DNA of 64,000 nucleotides, from NCBI RefSeq assembly GCF_902506655.1, contig NZ_LR734808.1, forward strand, positions 186,001 through 250,000, written 5' to 3'. Origin of the DNA: Marinoscillum sp. 108. GTDB lineage: Bacteria; Bacteroidota; Bacteroidia; Cytophagales; Cyclobacteriaceae. The first letter of the stretch is position 1. Each line of letters opens with the position of its first letter. The notes beneath the pieces are model-generated. The model did not search any database. It was not told the DNA's origin and saw only the letters and a list, made by a program, of their open reading frames with translations. The position numbers and the translations under genes are program-made. Shown piece after piece: positions 8,971-18,575 of this stretch.

Positions 8971-10248
8971 ATGCGCAATATATATCAAAGAGGATTTTTA
9001 GCTGGGGCTTTAATTGTACTTTTCTCCACCCATACATTTGGTCAGAAAAATTGGATGGATGGATGGATCGTAAAGAAAGGAGGAGAGAAAGAAGAAGTTC
9101 AAATCAATTATGAAAATTGGGACAAAAGCCCGGATCGAGTGAGCGTAAAGGTTGAAACCGGAACGACTACATATGGGGTAGACGATATCAGTGAGTTTTT
9201 TGTCAATAATGAGTATTATAAGTCTTACTCCGGGACCATCGTCAATCTTCCAATTAAGGATGAGCATTTGTCTTATGATCCAGAAATAAAGTACAGCGAG
9301 GTAAGGGCTTTTCTAAGGTATATATATAAGGATGATTTGAGTTTATTAGTATTGAAAGATGTGAAGAGTAAATCTCATTTTTTTGTGCAACGTGCAAACG
9401 AAAAACCGGCAGAACTCGAGTTTTATAAGTTCAAAGTGGATGAACCAATGCCGAACACCATTCTCAAAAACGAGCGGTATAAACTCCAGATGTCTTTCTT
9501 CTTTGAGTCATGTAGCAACCAAGACCTGCTTCGTCGGGCTCAATATGATTTGAGAAGTATTTCAAGATCATTCCTCGCCTATTACGAGTGTTCGAATAGG
9601 GTACCGACATATCAAATTGTGAAGGAGAAATCTGAGTCTGATGTGGGTCTGTCTATTGGGCTTACAAATACAATGGTGAAGTATGACGGATCTTTCGCAG
9701 GAGGAAATTCAATTCAGCGGGGCGATTTCGAAAATACATCCTCGGTGTACTTTGGGCTTTTTGGACGTTTTGTGGTTCCCCGAACTCAAGGTAAATTCAG
9801 CTTTGATGCGGAAATGGGCGTACAGAAATTAAGTCTTAGAGGAGATTATTATCAGCAAGCCGAAACCTATACTGATGAAATCGAATATACAGTGGATGCC
9901 AATTACCTTCGGGTTGCTTTAGGTGTGGGGTTAAAAGTTGCTTCATTTTCAGAAAAGTCTGAGCTCCTAATTGGAGCTGGAGTCTTAACTAATTTCGGGA
10001 AGACGTCCTCCAAGGAAGATTTGAAACGATATGACAGCAATGGAACGCTCACTGTAGACAAAAAGGAAGATGTGTTTGAATCCGACGATATTAGAAATCA
10101 GGAACAAGGCTTTTACACAAAACTTAAATATCACTATGGGAGCTTTGGTGCATTTGGTCGTGTTGATTTTGGCAATGGTTATTCCAACTTATCAACACTG
10201 TCTATTAAGAGTAGAAGGCTTGTGTTTGGGCTTGAATACGCCTTCTGA
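8971..10248 (+). CDS. Predicted outer-membrane beta-barrel protein
   Basis: Unknown secreted protein of 425 residues. A signal peptide spans about residues 1-24 (GALIVLFSTHTFGQ). Next is a region beginning GWIVKKGGEKEEVQINY, resembling in layout the N-terminal part of the divergent neighbour. From ~210 there are repeated glycine/aromatic strands, ending in GLEYAF with a terminal Phe as in outer-membrane barrels. It is divergent from the gene at 7849-8952 with an 18-bp gap, so their promoters must overlap each other's coding starts. Convergent with the M1 peptidase gene. Function unknown. Confidence 0.75.
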   Translation: MRNIYQRGFLAGALIVLFSTHTFGQKNWMDGWIVKKGGEKEEVQINYENWDKSPDRVSVKVETGTTTYGVDDISEFFVNNEYYKSYSGTIVNLPIKDEHLSYDPEIKYSEVRAFLRYIYKDDLSLLVLKDVKSKSHFFVQRANEKPAELEFYKFKVDEPMPNTILKNERYKLQMSFFFESCSNQDLLRRAQYDLRSISRSFLAYYECSNRVPTYQIVKEKSESDVGLSIGLTNTMVKYDGSFAGGNSIQRGDFENTSSVYFGLFGRFVVPRTQGKFSFDAEMGVQKLSLRGDYYQQAETYTDEIEYTVDANYLRVALGVGLKVASFSEKSELLIGAGVLTNFGKTSSKEDLKRYDSNGTLTVDKKEDVFESDDIRNQEQGFYTKLKYHYGSFGAFGRVDFGNGYSNLSTLSIKSRRLVFGLEYAF

Positions 10249-10283
10249 CGAGGGTATTATAAAGGAAACAAATTTAATTTTAC

Positions 10284-12230
10284 TCACTCCTTCAAAAACT
10301 TTCCATTCCAGAGCTGTGAATCATCTGTTGCCTGAAAGAAGTATAAACCCGGATTGAGCTCACTAATGTCGATCGTTTGCACCTGGTGATTGAGCTGAAT
10401 CAGCAGGATGCTGCGTCCGGTGGTATCATATATTTTGATGGAGTTGATTTTTCGATTCAGGTGGATCTCAGTGGTGGCAGGGTTAGGAAATACGATTAAC
10501 TCCTCTGGAGATTGGTAGCTGGCGCTCAAAATAATATTTCCATTTTCATCCACCTGATGGAAGGAGTTCACTTTTTTAATCAGCCACTTATCAGGATCAA
10601 ATGTCAAAGTCTTTACCTGGCCACTGGCTGGCACTTTGAAGAATTGGGTGTTCTCCTCAGGGCGAAGTAATAACCGTTTGACCTGCCCACTTTTAAAAGT
10701 AATTTGAAACTCCAAAGGGGTGGAGAAAAAGGGCACATCGTCCGTTGTGGACTGATGAATGCTTATACCCAGGGTGTCTCCCGCCAATTTGGTCCAGGTG
10801 ATATCAAAAACGGGGAATCCTCCACCGTAATACCATTGCTGAAAAAAGGAACCAAAGTCCATTTTGGTCTCTCGCTCCAGTACCGCTCTGAAATCTTCTC
10901 CAGACGCAGATCGACCACCATATTCCTGAAGATAGATGCGCAAGGTTCTAAAAAAGAGCGCATCATCATCGACCAGCTCCCGAATCATGTTGATCAGCAG
11001 CCCACCTTTCAGATAGGTAAGTCTGTATTGAAAAATTCTCGAATCGGTCAGTTTCTCATCCAGAGGGATATAGACAGAACCGGTGTCCGTACCTGTCACA
11101 CTGAGCATATCATCCTCCATGATGGCCCGGGCATTTTTGACCGAGAGCAGTTTTTCAGCAGCGATGTATTCGCAATATCGCGCAAAGCCTTCATTGATCC
11201 AGATGTCATTCCAGGTAACACAGGTCACATGATCACCAAACCACTGGTGTCCAAGCTCATGTGCGTCCAATCCAAAAGTGAAAATACCCATTGAACTCAT
11301 GGTTTGATGCTCCATACCTCCACTGAATGGGGCCATGACATGGCCATATTTTTCCTGATGAAAGGGATAGAGTCCAAAAAGCTCAGAGAAAAGCTCCATC
11401 ATTTCAGGTATCATGTCAAGTTCGTCCTTGTAGTAGGGCAGGGTCTCCGGGTTGTTGTATAGGTAGTTTTGGATGAAAATGGAGTCACCGGAGAGCGCGG
11501 TGGGTTTGGCGTAATTATTATATTCTACATACTCGCCCACAGTAAAGGCCACCAGATAGTAAGCCATGGGATAGGTAGATTTCCATTCATGACGTGTTTT
11601 TCCATCAATCAGGCTAAGGCTTCTGGTTAGTGTCCCGTTGGAACCCACTTTGAGGTGGTTGGGAACGGTGATGTGTACACTCACTGAGTCTATTTTATCA
11701 TTAAGGTCCTGCTTGGCTGGCCACCAGGTTTTGGCGTTGAATGGTTCGGAGAGGGTCCAGGTGATTTGATTGCCCCAGGCCTTGGACTGTGCGTTGTTTA
11801 TGCCAGAGAAAATACCGGCGGAGGCAGGGTTGGGGGTGCCCTCATAGGTTACTGAAATCGAAACAAGATCACCCGTATGCACACTTGCTGGGCGGGATAT
11901 GTATAGGAGGTCCTGATGATGGGTGAAGTTTACTTCCTTCCCATCTACAGTCACCTTGAGCACATCCAGTTCATCGATCAGTTCCAGTATAAACTCATTG
12001 GGTTCTTCCTGGATGATTTCCACGAGCAAGGTGGATGAACCTGAAATGCTGGTAGAGAGATTGTCAGCTGCGAGATCAAGCCACAGGTATTTCATATCAA
12101 AATGATCCGACACAGGATCGGATGCCTCCACATCCATACCGGATGATCGGTTGCAGTGGGCTATTTCTGTTTGTGAATAGGCCACTGTGGACAGCACACA
12201 AAGAACAAGGGAAACAAGGAGCGTTCTCAT
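10284..12230 (-). CDS. Secreted M1 family aminopeptidase with T9SS sorting domain
   Basis: Zinc metallopeptidase expected to trim peptides outside the cell or at its surface. Starting at ATG 12230 (648 residues) gives a signal peptide MRTLLVSLVLCVLSTVAYSQ; the longer frame from 12266 lacks one. The substrate motif is GGMEH at 304-308, a Bacteroidota variant of GxMEN. The zinc site is HELGH at 324-328 with the third ligand Glu347 in WINEGFA, and a likely catalytic Tyr lies in FQYRLTY. The last ~75 residues, beginning LIVFPNPATTEIHL and ending GLYFFQATDDSQLWNGKFLKE-like strands, form a type A type IX secretion sorting domain. This implies export across the outer membrane by T9SS. Confidence 0.92.
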   Translation of the reverse strand: MRTLLVSLVLCVLSTVAYSQTEIAHCNRSSGMDVEASDPVSDHFDMKYLWLDLAADNLSTSISGSSTLLVEIIQEEPNEFILELIDELDVLKVTVDGKEVNFTHHQDLLYISRPASVHTGDLVSISVTYEGTPNPASAGIFSGINNAQSKAWGNQITWTLSEPFNAKTWWPAKQDLNDKIDSVSVHITVPNHLKVGSNGTLTRSLSLIDGKTRHEWKSTYPMAYYLVAFTVGEYVEYNNYAKPTALSGDSIFIQNYLYNNPETLPYYKDELDMIPEMMELFSELFGLYPFHQEKYGHVMAPFSGGMEHQTMSSMGIFTFGLDAHELGHQWFGDHVTCVTWNDIWINEGFARYCEYIAAEKLLSVKNARAIMEDDMLSVTGTDTGSVYIPLDEKLTDSRIFQYRLTYLKGGLLINMIRELVDDDALFFRTLRIYLQEYGGRSASGEDFRAVLERETKMDFGSFFQQWYYGGGFPVFDITWTKLAGDTLGISIHQSTTDDVPFFSTPLEFQITFKSGQVKRLLLRPEENTQFFKVPASGQVKTLTFDPDKWLIKKVNSFHQVDENGNIILSASYQSPEELIVFPNPATTEIHLNRKINSIKIYDTTGRSILLIQLNHQVQTIDISELNPGLYFFQATDDSQLWNGKFLKE

Positions 12231-12276
12231 AAATCTAAGATAGGAACAATAAGAACACGCACACACCTGATTTATT

Positions 12277-13821
12277 TTAGAAATTTTTAGGTTCCACCAT
12301 GAGGATTTGCTCTTTTTCTACCACCATAGCCCCGGGGGCTGTGCCTTTGCGTTTTCTTACATGCTTTTTGGGTGTATAGATAACGGGGCAAAGACTATCC
12401 GTTTTACGCTTGGAAAACCAGGCGGCCAGTTGAGCGGCACGTTCCAGTACGGTCTTGGGAATATTCTTACCGGCCTGATGTCTGATCACTACATGTGAGC
12501 CAGCTACATCTTTGGCATGAAGCCACAGGTCATCCTTGTTGGCGACCTTCAGGGTAAGCTCATCGTTGGCTTTGGCGTGCTTTCCCACCATGATGTGGTA
12601 CCCCTCGAAGTTGTATTCGTGATAGGGGAGTACCTCTTCCTGCTTTTCCCTTTTCTTTTGCGTGGGTTGCAGATTGCGTATGGTCTTTATGTTTTCAGCT
12701 TCGCCAAGCTCAGCCACTTTCTTCTCCAGGGTGTCCAATTGTGCCTGGCGAATTCTCAGGTTCTCCTCCAGTTTGTTGATCTCCAGTTGCTGATTTTTGG
12801 ATTTCCGGTAGAGATTTTCAGCGTTTTTCTGAGGTGTCCATTCCGGATTGAGCTTGATGGTGATCTCTGTATCTGCATAAAAATCATGGAGTACGACCGA
12901 TGAGCTTCCTTTTGGAATCTGATGAAGGTTGGCCATGAGAATATTGGCAATTTCCTCGTAGCCACGTCTCTCTTTGATGGCTTCCAGCTTTTCACGGGTT
13001 TTGATGAGGTAGCTTTTGGTCTTCTTGATGGTGTCCTCCAAAGGGCGCACCGCAGCGTGTTTTTCCGAATGGAGATAATATGAGCGGGTATACTCCTCAT
13101 AGAACCTGGTGCAGGCTGCTATGGTTTCTCTGGTCTCCAGCAGAATCGGAAGGTTCTGTTCCAATAAAGAAAGAACAGGCGTTCCATTGTTTTGATAAAT
13201 CCTGATGGGGTTGCCTTCGAGCAGATTCAGGGTGTGAGTCATGAGCTCCCATTTTTCGAGGATGTTTTTTTGCTCATACCCAAGCTCCATTAGCGACTGG
13301 TACACCTCTTTTCCCAGGGCTGGAATGTAGGCTTTTGGATCGCCCATGAGGGCTTCAAACCTTTCAAAATCAAGCTTCGGGTCTTTTTTTAATTCCGCTG
13401 GTATCAGTTCTTTGTCTCCGGGTAAGTTGTTTCTGAAGAGTTTGAGGGTCTCATGATTTTGTGCCAGTAGTACATTAGAGCGGCTGGCGTGCATTTTGAA
13501 AATCAGGTAGTACCCATTCTCAAAATCGATGGCAAAGGACCTTTCAAACGGATAGACCCGCACCGATGAGACCTTTTTACCTCTCAACCTGGCGAAAAGA
13601 TCGATGCTGTTTTTTTTGGCTCTTTTGAAGTCGCTGGTAATCTGAAGAAGGCAAATTTGGGGATTGAGATTCGCCCTGATGTATACTTCTTGGGCTTCCT
13701 GCGCAAAGCCCAGAATGAGCTCGTCTTTGCTTTGAGAGAAGCATTCCTGCAGCTCATAACCAACCAGGAGGTTATGCAGATCACTGGCAAGTCTCTTGAG
13801 AAAAAAGTAATTGTGAAACAT
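12277..13821 (-). CDS. NFACT/RqcH-like ribosome quality-control protein
   Basis: Member of the NFACT (FbpA/Rqc2/RqcH) family. Characterised homologues bind stalled 50S-peptidyl-tRNA and recruit tRNA-Ala to add alanine tails. The ATG at 13821 (MFHNYFFLKRLASDL, 514 residues) is preferred; the longer frame to 13896 runs into the neighbouring gene. Visible are NFACT-N (1-~190), a helix-hairpin region, a long coiled coil (~270-390) and NFACT-R (LWLHAKDVAGSHVVIRH, ~430-500). The Asp-Arg pair essential in B. subtilis RqcH appears as Glu93-Arg94 (PFERSFAIDF), and the N-terminal Asp of the usual FDG is missing. Activity may therefore differ, although this divergence seems typical of the phylum. The C-terminal NFACT-C domain is absent. 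Confidence 0.85.
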   Translation of the reverse strand: MFHNYFFLKRLASDLHNLLVGYELQECFSQSKDELILGFAQEAQEVYIRANLNPQICLLQITSDFKRAKKNSIDLFARLRGKKVSSVRVYPFERSFAIDFENGYYLIFKMHASRSNVLLAQNHETLKLFRNNLPGDKELIPAELKKDPKLDFERFEALMGDPKAYIPALGKEVYQSLMELGYEQKNILEKWELMTHTLNLLEGNPIRIYQNNGTPVLSLLEQNLPILLETRETIAACTRFYEEYTRSYYLHSEKHAAVRPLEDTIKKTKSYLIKTREKLEAIKERRGYEEIANILMANLHQIPKGSSSVVLHDFYADTEITIKLNPEWTPQKNAENLYRKSKNQQLEINKLEENLRIRQAQLDTLEKKVAELGEAENIKTIRNLQPTQKKREKQEEVLPYHEYNFEGYHIMVGKHAKANDELTLKVANKDDLWLHAKDVAGSHVVIRHQAGKNIPKTVLERAAQLAAWFSKRKTDSLCPVIYTPKKHVRKRKGTAPGAMVVEKEQILMVEPKNF

Positions 13822-13858
13822 GAGGACAAAGATGCATGATCCTGACGATGATCTGGTA

Positions 13859-14620
13859 TCACAAGGTGACCTTAAGGCCGTCGAAGGCAAAGTCAATGCC
13901 TTCAGGAAGCTCCAGCTCTACATCGCGGTGTTTACCCATGGAGTGGCTCATGTGTGTAAAGTAGGTCTGTTCAGCACCTAGCTCTTCCGCCATGGCAATG
14001 GCTTCTGCCAGTGTGAAATGGCTGATATGCGCCTTTTTTTGCAGTGCATTCAGCACCAGTATTTTGGAGCCTTTGATTTTTTCCTTTTCAGCCTCCGGTA
14101 TGGCGTTTGCATCGGTGATGTAGGTGAAGTCGCCGATTCTGAATCCAAATACCGGCAGCTGATAGTGCATCACCTGGATGGGATTGACCGTTACCCCGTG
14201 AATATTGAAGGGATCGTTGTTGATTTCATGAATTTTGACCTGAGGCACACCAGGATATTTCTGCTCGGCAAAGACGTATGAAAATTCTTTTTTGAGCTGG
14301 GTGATTACCTCAGAGGAAGCATATACGGGCATATCCATTTGCTGCCTGAAATTGAAGCTGCGAATGTCATCCATGCCAGCTGTGTGATCCTTGTGCGCAT
14401 GGGTATACAAGACAGCATCCAACCTTTTGACGCGTTCCCTGAGTATTTGAGTTCTGAAGTCAGGGCCAGTATCTACTACCAGACTGAGTCCGTCTACTTC
14501 TATATGAATGGACGCTCGTGTACGTTTGTCACGAAAATCAATGGAGGTGCAAACTTCGCAATCACAGGCTATGACGGGCACACCCTGGGAGGTGCCGGTA
14601 CCTAAAAAAGTAATGATCAA
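13859..14620 (-). CDS. Metallo-beta-lactamase-fold hydrolase, PhnP-like
   Basis: A 253-residue hydrolase. It begins MIITFLGTGTSQGVPVIACD and has the metal signature THAHKDHTAGMDD, a downstream Asp in DFTYITDANAI and a final His in YFTHMSH. The Cys residues near the N-terminus (CDCEVC) resemble the structural zinc site of PhnP-type cyclic phosphodiesterases. The substrate is unknown; a phosphodiester or cyclic nucleotide is likely. The start is TTG at 14620, overlapping the stop codon of the preceding gene (ttTGA), so it is probably made by coupled translation. It lies 37 bases upstream of the NFACT gene in the same orientation. Confidence 0.88.
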   Translation of the reverse strand: MIITFLGTGTSQGVPVIACDCEVCTSIDFRDKRTRASIHIEVDGLSLVVDTGPDFRTQILRERVKRLDAVLYTHAHKDHTAGMDDIRSFNFRQQMDMPVYASSEVITQLKKEFSYVFAEQKYPGVPQVKIHEINNDPFNIHGVTVNPIQVMHYQLPVFGFRIGDFTYITDANAIPEAEKEKIKGSKILVLNALQKKAHISHFTLAEAIAMAEELGAEQTYFTHMSHSMGKHRDVELELPEGIDFAFDGLKVTL

Positions 14621-14892
14621 AATGAAAGTTGTGTTTGATTGATTTCCTGAAAGAGTTTTCGGTTTTTCTCGCTCAGGTCTTTCGAGTTGATGTCTATTTG
14701 TTTGAGAATTTCGAGAAGGCTATTAATTTTCCCATCCAGTGAGTAGTATTTATTCACGATGGCAATCCGAGTGTCCTTCAGGATACAATAACCCGACTGA
14801 AAATTTCCCTTCTCATACCTGAGCATGTAATCTGTTTCGGAGAAGATATCCTCCAGCCTGTTTAAAAAATGTTTTGTGTATTTAATTTCCAT
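14617..14892 (-). CDS. Conserved hypothetical protein, 91 aa
   Basis: Small protein with no recognised domain. It is mainly charged, with a predicted beta region near residues 28-48 (FQSGYCILKDTRIAIVNKYY) and a C-terminal helix rich in Lys, Glu and Asn. It overlaps the receiver gene upstream by 11 bases and the metallo-hydrolase gene downstream by four, so it is locked inside the phosphorelay transcription unit. This position suggests a partner of the receiver or a stress-related role, but the sequence itself gives no function. Confidence 0.75.
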   Translation of the reverse strand: MEIKYTKHFLNRLEDIFSETDYMLRYEKGNFQSGYCILKDTRIAIVNKYYSLDGKINSLLEILKQIDINSKDLSEKNRKLFQEINQTQLSF

Positions 14893-15259
14893 CTACCATG
14901 TAGCCTTTTACTGTTTCCACCAGGGTGTCGTAATTTAATGGTTTTGGAAGATAACCATTGATTCCCGCTTCTTTAAAGTCATCCAGGCTATAGTTATTGG
15001 CATTGCCTGTGATGGCTATGATGGGCACGTCAGCATTTTTGTTTTTCATTTTACGGATTTCCCGTGCACACTCCATACCGTCCATTACAGGCATGTGTAT
15101 GTCCATAAGGATAAGATCGAAGGTTTCGGACTCCAGTTTGTCAATTACCTTTCGGCCATCCTTTACAGCACTGATTTCATAATTCTGCAGGGAAAGAATC
15201 TTCTTGGTGAGATTCTGTATCACAGAACTATCCTCTGCAACTAATATTTTCTTAATCAT
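14882..15259 (-). CDS. Single-domain response regulator (receiver only)
   Basis: A 125-residue CheY-like receiver without output domain. It has the acidic pair ED at residues 9-10, phospho-acceptor Asp53 in LILMDIHMPVMDG, a Thr in IIAITGNAN and the conserved Lys in GYLPKPLNYDT. It begins 11 bases after the hybrid kinase gene and is very likely its phosphorelay partner, receiving phosphate from the kinase's Hpt domain. With no output domain it must act by protein contact or pass phosphate on. Confidence 0.93.
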   Translation of the reverse strand: MIKKILVAEDSSVIQNLTKKILSLQNYEISAVKDGRKVIDKLESETFDLILMDIHMPVMDGMECAREIRKMKNKNADVPIIAITGNANNYSLDDFKEAGINGYLPKPLNYDTLVETVKGYMVDGN

Positions 15260-15270
15260 TAGGGTAGGGT

Positions 15271-18200
15271 TCAGGTGGTTAAAAAATTAGCGTAACTCTC
15301 TTTAAATTCAGTAAGACATTTTTTCAATTCACCGAGCTGCTTATTCATGTATTTATAGTCCTTACTTTTAAGTTTTTTCTCCATCTCTTTGGCCACGGCT
15401 GCCAGACGTTCAATGCCCAAGGTGCCAGCATTACCTTTTAAGGTATGTAGTTCCCTGCGCATAGATTCGTACTCTTTCTTGCCGGCAAAATCTGTAACAC
15501 TAGCCACTTGCGCTGTAGCTTCCTCGTCAAAATCACTCAGTACACTTTCGATCAGTTCGCGGCCTCCGTACTTATAAAGGTGGTTGAGTGTGTTTTGGTT
15601 GATGACGAGCTCTTCAGCGCTTTCATTAAAAACTTCAGAACTTACTGATTTTGGCTCAAAATGCAACCAAGTTTTGACTTTTTCAATTAAACTATTGGCT
15701 TTTATTGGCTTGGCGATGTAATCGTCCAATCCTTTCTTGAGAAACTTCACCCGATCCTCTTCCATGGAATAGGCGGTCATGGCTACTATAGGCGGTCTGT
15801 GATCCAGTTTAAGCTTTTTGATTTTGGCAGTAGCCTGCACTCCATCCATGTCAGGCATCTGTATGTCCATAAAAATCAGGTCAAATTTCTTCTTTTTTAC
15901 TTCCTTGATCGCTTCCTGACCGCTGCTAACTTCCACTACCTCGCATCCCGACTTGAGCAGGATACTTTTGGCCACATTTCTGTTGATCTGATTGTCGTCC
16001 ACCAAAAGAATCCTGGGGCTCGAATCAGTGAACTGTTTGACAAAGACACTCTCTTCAGTCTTTTCGGAGATCTCATCAGCGCTGATCGAGTAGGCCTCAA
16101 AAGTAAACCAAAAGGTACTTCCCAAGCCAGGGGTGGAGGCCACGCCGATTTCTCCACCCATTGATTTGACCAGCTCCTTGGAGATGGCCAGCCCAAGGCC
16201 TGTGCCTGAGTAATTTTTGCTGCTGGAGCTATCTATCTGGCTAAAATTCTGAAACAGTTTTTCGATATCATTCTGGTAAATCCCGATCCCTGAGTCTTTA
16301 ATGAAAACCTTGAATCGGTAGCAGTTGTCCTGACGGTTTAGCACACGTATACTCAGGTTGATATTTCCCTTTTTGGGAGAAAACTTGATGGCATTGGAGG
16401 TCAGATTGGAAAGCACCTGAGTGAGGCGCGTCTCGTCGGCCATAATGTACTCCGGCAGCTGATCGTCCAGGTGATAATACAGTGTGTTATTGCTCAGGTG
16501 TGCCTGCTGGGAGTATAGTTCATAGACTTTCTCGAAAGTGTCTATCAGACGTACGGGCTGAAGTCTGAGCTTCATTTTTCCCGCTTCTATCTTGGAGAGG
16601 TCCAGGATGTCATTGAGGATGTGAAGCAGGCTGTCTGAAGATTTTTTGATGGTACGGATGTATTCTGACTGCTCCTTATCTAGCTGGGTGGACCCGATGA
16701 GGTCTATCATGCCTATGATACCGTTCATAGGGGTTCTGATTTCGTGACTCATATTGGCTAGAAATCGTTCTTTGATTTGCAGGGAGCGCTCGGCCAGTTC
16801 TTTGGCTTCTCGCAGCTGTCTGTTGGTCTCTTTCAGTCGGGTGAAGTCACGTGCTACACCTTCTATTTCATATTTGTTTTTTCTACGCTTGATTAATCTT
16901 ACGTTGCTCAAAAACTGAATTTCATTGCCTTCTTTGGTCACTACTACACCTTCGTAGTTCTGAACTTGCTTGTCTTTATACAGCTCCTTGAAGAGGTCCG
17001 AAAGTTTGGATTTGGAAATGAAATAGTCGGTAATTTTTTTACCGACCACCTCTTCCTGGTAGAAACCAAGGACTCGCTTCACTGACGGACTCACCAGGGA
17101 TATGATCCCGTCCATATTGCAGCGGAAATAGATATCCTGAAAGGATTCGAAAATGTTTCTGAACTTTTCTTCGCTCTCCATCAGGGCTGTTTCTGATAGC
17201 TTTTTCTCGGTGATGTCGTTGGCTATGGCCGAAATCTCATGAATGCTCCCATCTGGCAGGAAAATGGGGTTGAGGAAGACGTCACGCCACACTTTTTGTC
17301 CATCCAGGGTTTTTTGGCTCGTTTGAAAATTGAGGGTGTTTCCCTTGAAAACGTGCTCGTATTTTTTTTGCCAAAAATCGGAGGCTTTATGAGACATGGT
17401 ATGTGGGTCCTGGTCTTTCAGGCTCATACCTATTTTGGGTTCATGGCCATAATAGGCCTCGAAGGCTTCGGCATAGTTCTGGTTGAAAGAGGTGAACCTG
17501 AGCTCAGAATCCAATGACCAGATCTGGTGGGTACTACTTTCAAAAATGGCGTTGATTCGCGCACCCTGATTCTGAATCTTTTCCGTGTTGAGCTTGCGCT
17601 CCATGGAGAGGGTGATCTGACCCGAGATAAAATCCAATAGCTCCAGGTCTTTGTGGTTGTAGGCGGATTGGTCCTGGTAGGAAAAAACCGAGAGCACACC
17701 TATGGGCCTGCTATCCAGCTGTATCAGCACACCCAGCCATATATTTGGAAGCTTATCCTGGAGTTTGACTTTTTTCTGTTTGGCGATTTTTTCTATCCCA
17801 TCACTGTAGATGATCATGGGCTTGCCTCGTTCGAAGGTATAGTCGGCCAGTAGCTTCTCTACATCTTTTTTGAATTTGACTCCCGTTTTTTCTTCATCTC
17901 CATTTACCCAGTAGGCATACTGGTAGGTTTTACCCTGCTTCAGCGCCACACTAAAGTTTCTTACTTTCAGTATGTCATTGAGCTCTTGAAATATTTTGCC
18001 ATAGAAGTCCTCCGGGCTGTTTTGGGAGATGGTGATGTTGGCAATTTTGTAGTAAAGACTCTGAGCTCGCTCTGCACGGAAGCGTTCTGTAATATCAAAA
18101 AAGACACATCGGAACTCGGCAGGTTCGTCATTTTCAAAAACACAGGTGAGCTTACCAATGACGTAGATATTCTTTCCATACTTGGTCTTCAGTACGGTTT

Positions 18201-18534
18201 CGAATCGTTCTAGGCGACTACCGGCTGTGATTTTGAGGAGATTATGGAGGGTTTGCTTGCGGTGGTCGGGGTGCACCACTTCCACAAATTTCAGGTCAAA
18301 TATTTCATCCTCTCTGTATCCAAGCTTGTTTCTCCAGGCTTCGTTGACAAACCTAAATTCGCCATTGGGTTTGAATATCTGTATGAGATCATTGGATGAA
18401 TCAAAGAGTTCCTTAAGGTGGAAATTGGTTTTTTCAACCAGGCCATAATAGTCCTCATGGGCTTTTTCAAGCCTTTCTTGAAGCGATTTTACTTCTTCCT
18501 TGAGTGATTTGATGTCTTGTTCGGCCAGATCCAT
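15271..18534 (-). CDS. Multi-PAS hybrid histidine kinase with receiver and Hpt
   Basis: Large soluble hybrid kinase of 1087 residues from the ATG at 18534; a TTG at 18552 would add six residues. Domains in order: N-terminal coiled coil (~1-40), PAS/PAC (~45-155), GAF (~165-310), PAS (~325-445), PAS (~455-575), HisKA with His597 in [13 protein letters not shown], and HATPase ([22 protein letters not shown]). A receiver domain follows with Asp890 ([13 protein letters not shown]), then a C-terminal Hpt domain with His1030 (HTLKGNAG). No membrane segment is seen, so it senses cytoplasmic signals. All modules of a His-Asp-His relay are in one chain, with a stand-alone receiver gene 11 bases downstream. 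Confidence 0.93.
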   Translation of the reverse strand: MDLAEQDIKSLKEEVKSLQERLEKAHEDYYGLVEKTNFHLKELFDSSNDLIQIFKPNGEFRFVNEAWRNKLGYREDEIFDLKFVEVVHPDHRKQTLHNLLKITAGSRLERFETVLKTKYGKNIYVIGKLTCVFENDEPAEFRCVFFDITERFRAERAQSLYYKIANITISQNSPEDFYGKIFQELNDILKVRNFSVALKQGKTYQYAYWVNGDEEKTGVKFKKDVEKLLADYTFERGKPMIIYSDGIEKIAKQKKVKLQDKLPNIWLGVLIQLDSRPIGVLSVFSYQDQSAYNHKDLELLDFISGQITLSMERKLNTEKIQNQGARINAIFESSTHQIWSLDSELRFTSFNQNYAEAFEAYYGHEPKIGMSLKDQDPHTMSHKASDFWQKKYEHVFKGNTLNFQTSQKTLDGQKVWRDVFLNPIFLPDGSIHEISAIANDITEKKLSETALMESEEKFRNIFESFQDIYFRCNMDGIISLVSPSVKRVLGFYQEEVVGKKITDYFISKSKLSDLFKELYKDKQVQNYEGVVVTKEGNEIQFLSNVRLIKRRKNKYEIEGVARDFTRLKETNRQLREAKELAERSLQIKERFLANMSHEIRTPMNGIIGMIDLIGSTQLDKEQSEYIRTIKKSSDSLLHILNDILDLSKIEAGKMKLRLQPVRLIDTFEKVYELYSQQAHLSNNTLYYHLDDQLPEYIMADETRLTQVLSNLTSNAIKFSPKKGNINLSIRVLNRQDNCYRFKVFIKDSGIGIYQNDIEKLFQNFSQIDSSSSKNYSGTGLGLAISKELVKSMGGEIGVASTPGLGSTFWFTFEAYSISADEISEKTEESVFVKQFTDSSPRILLVDDNQINRNVAKSILLKSGCEVVEVSSGQEAIKEVKKKKFDLIFMDIQMPDMDGVQATAKIKKLKLDHRPPIVAMTAYSMEEDRVKFLKKGLDDYIAKPIKANSLIEKVKTWLHFEPKSVSSEVFNESAEELVINQNTLNHLYKYGGRELIESVLSDFDEEATAQVASVTDFAGKKEYESMRRELHTLKGNAGTLGIERLAAVAKEMEKKLKSKDYKYMNKQLGELKKCLTEFKESYANFLTT

Positions 18535-18575
18535 TTCTATAAAATTAGCCAATTAATGCTACTTTCGGGATCGAA

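Noticed and set aside
10704-11294. 196-aa plus-strand open frame opposite the M1 peptidase
   Set aside because: Antisense to the catalytic domain; the minus strand carries the complete HELGH zinc site, so this frame has no independent support.
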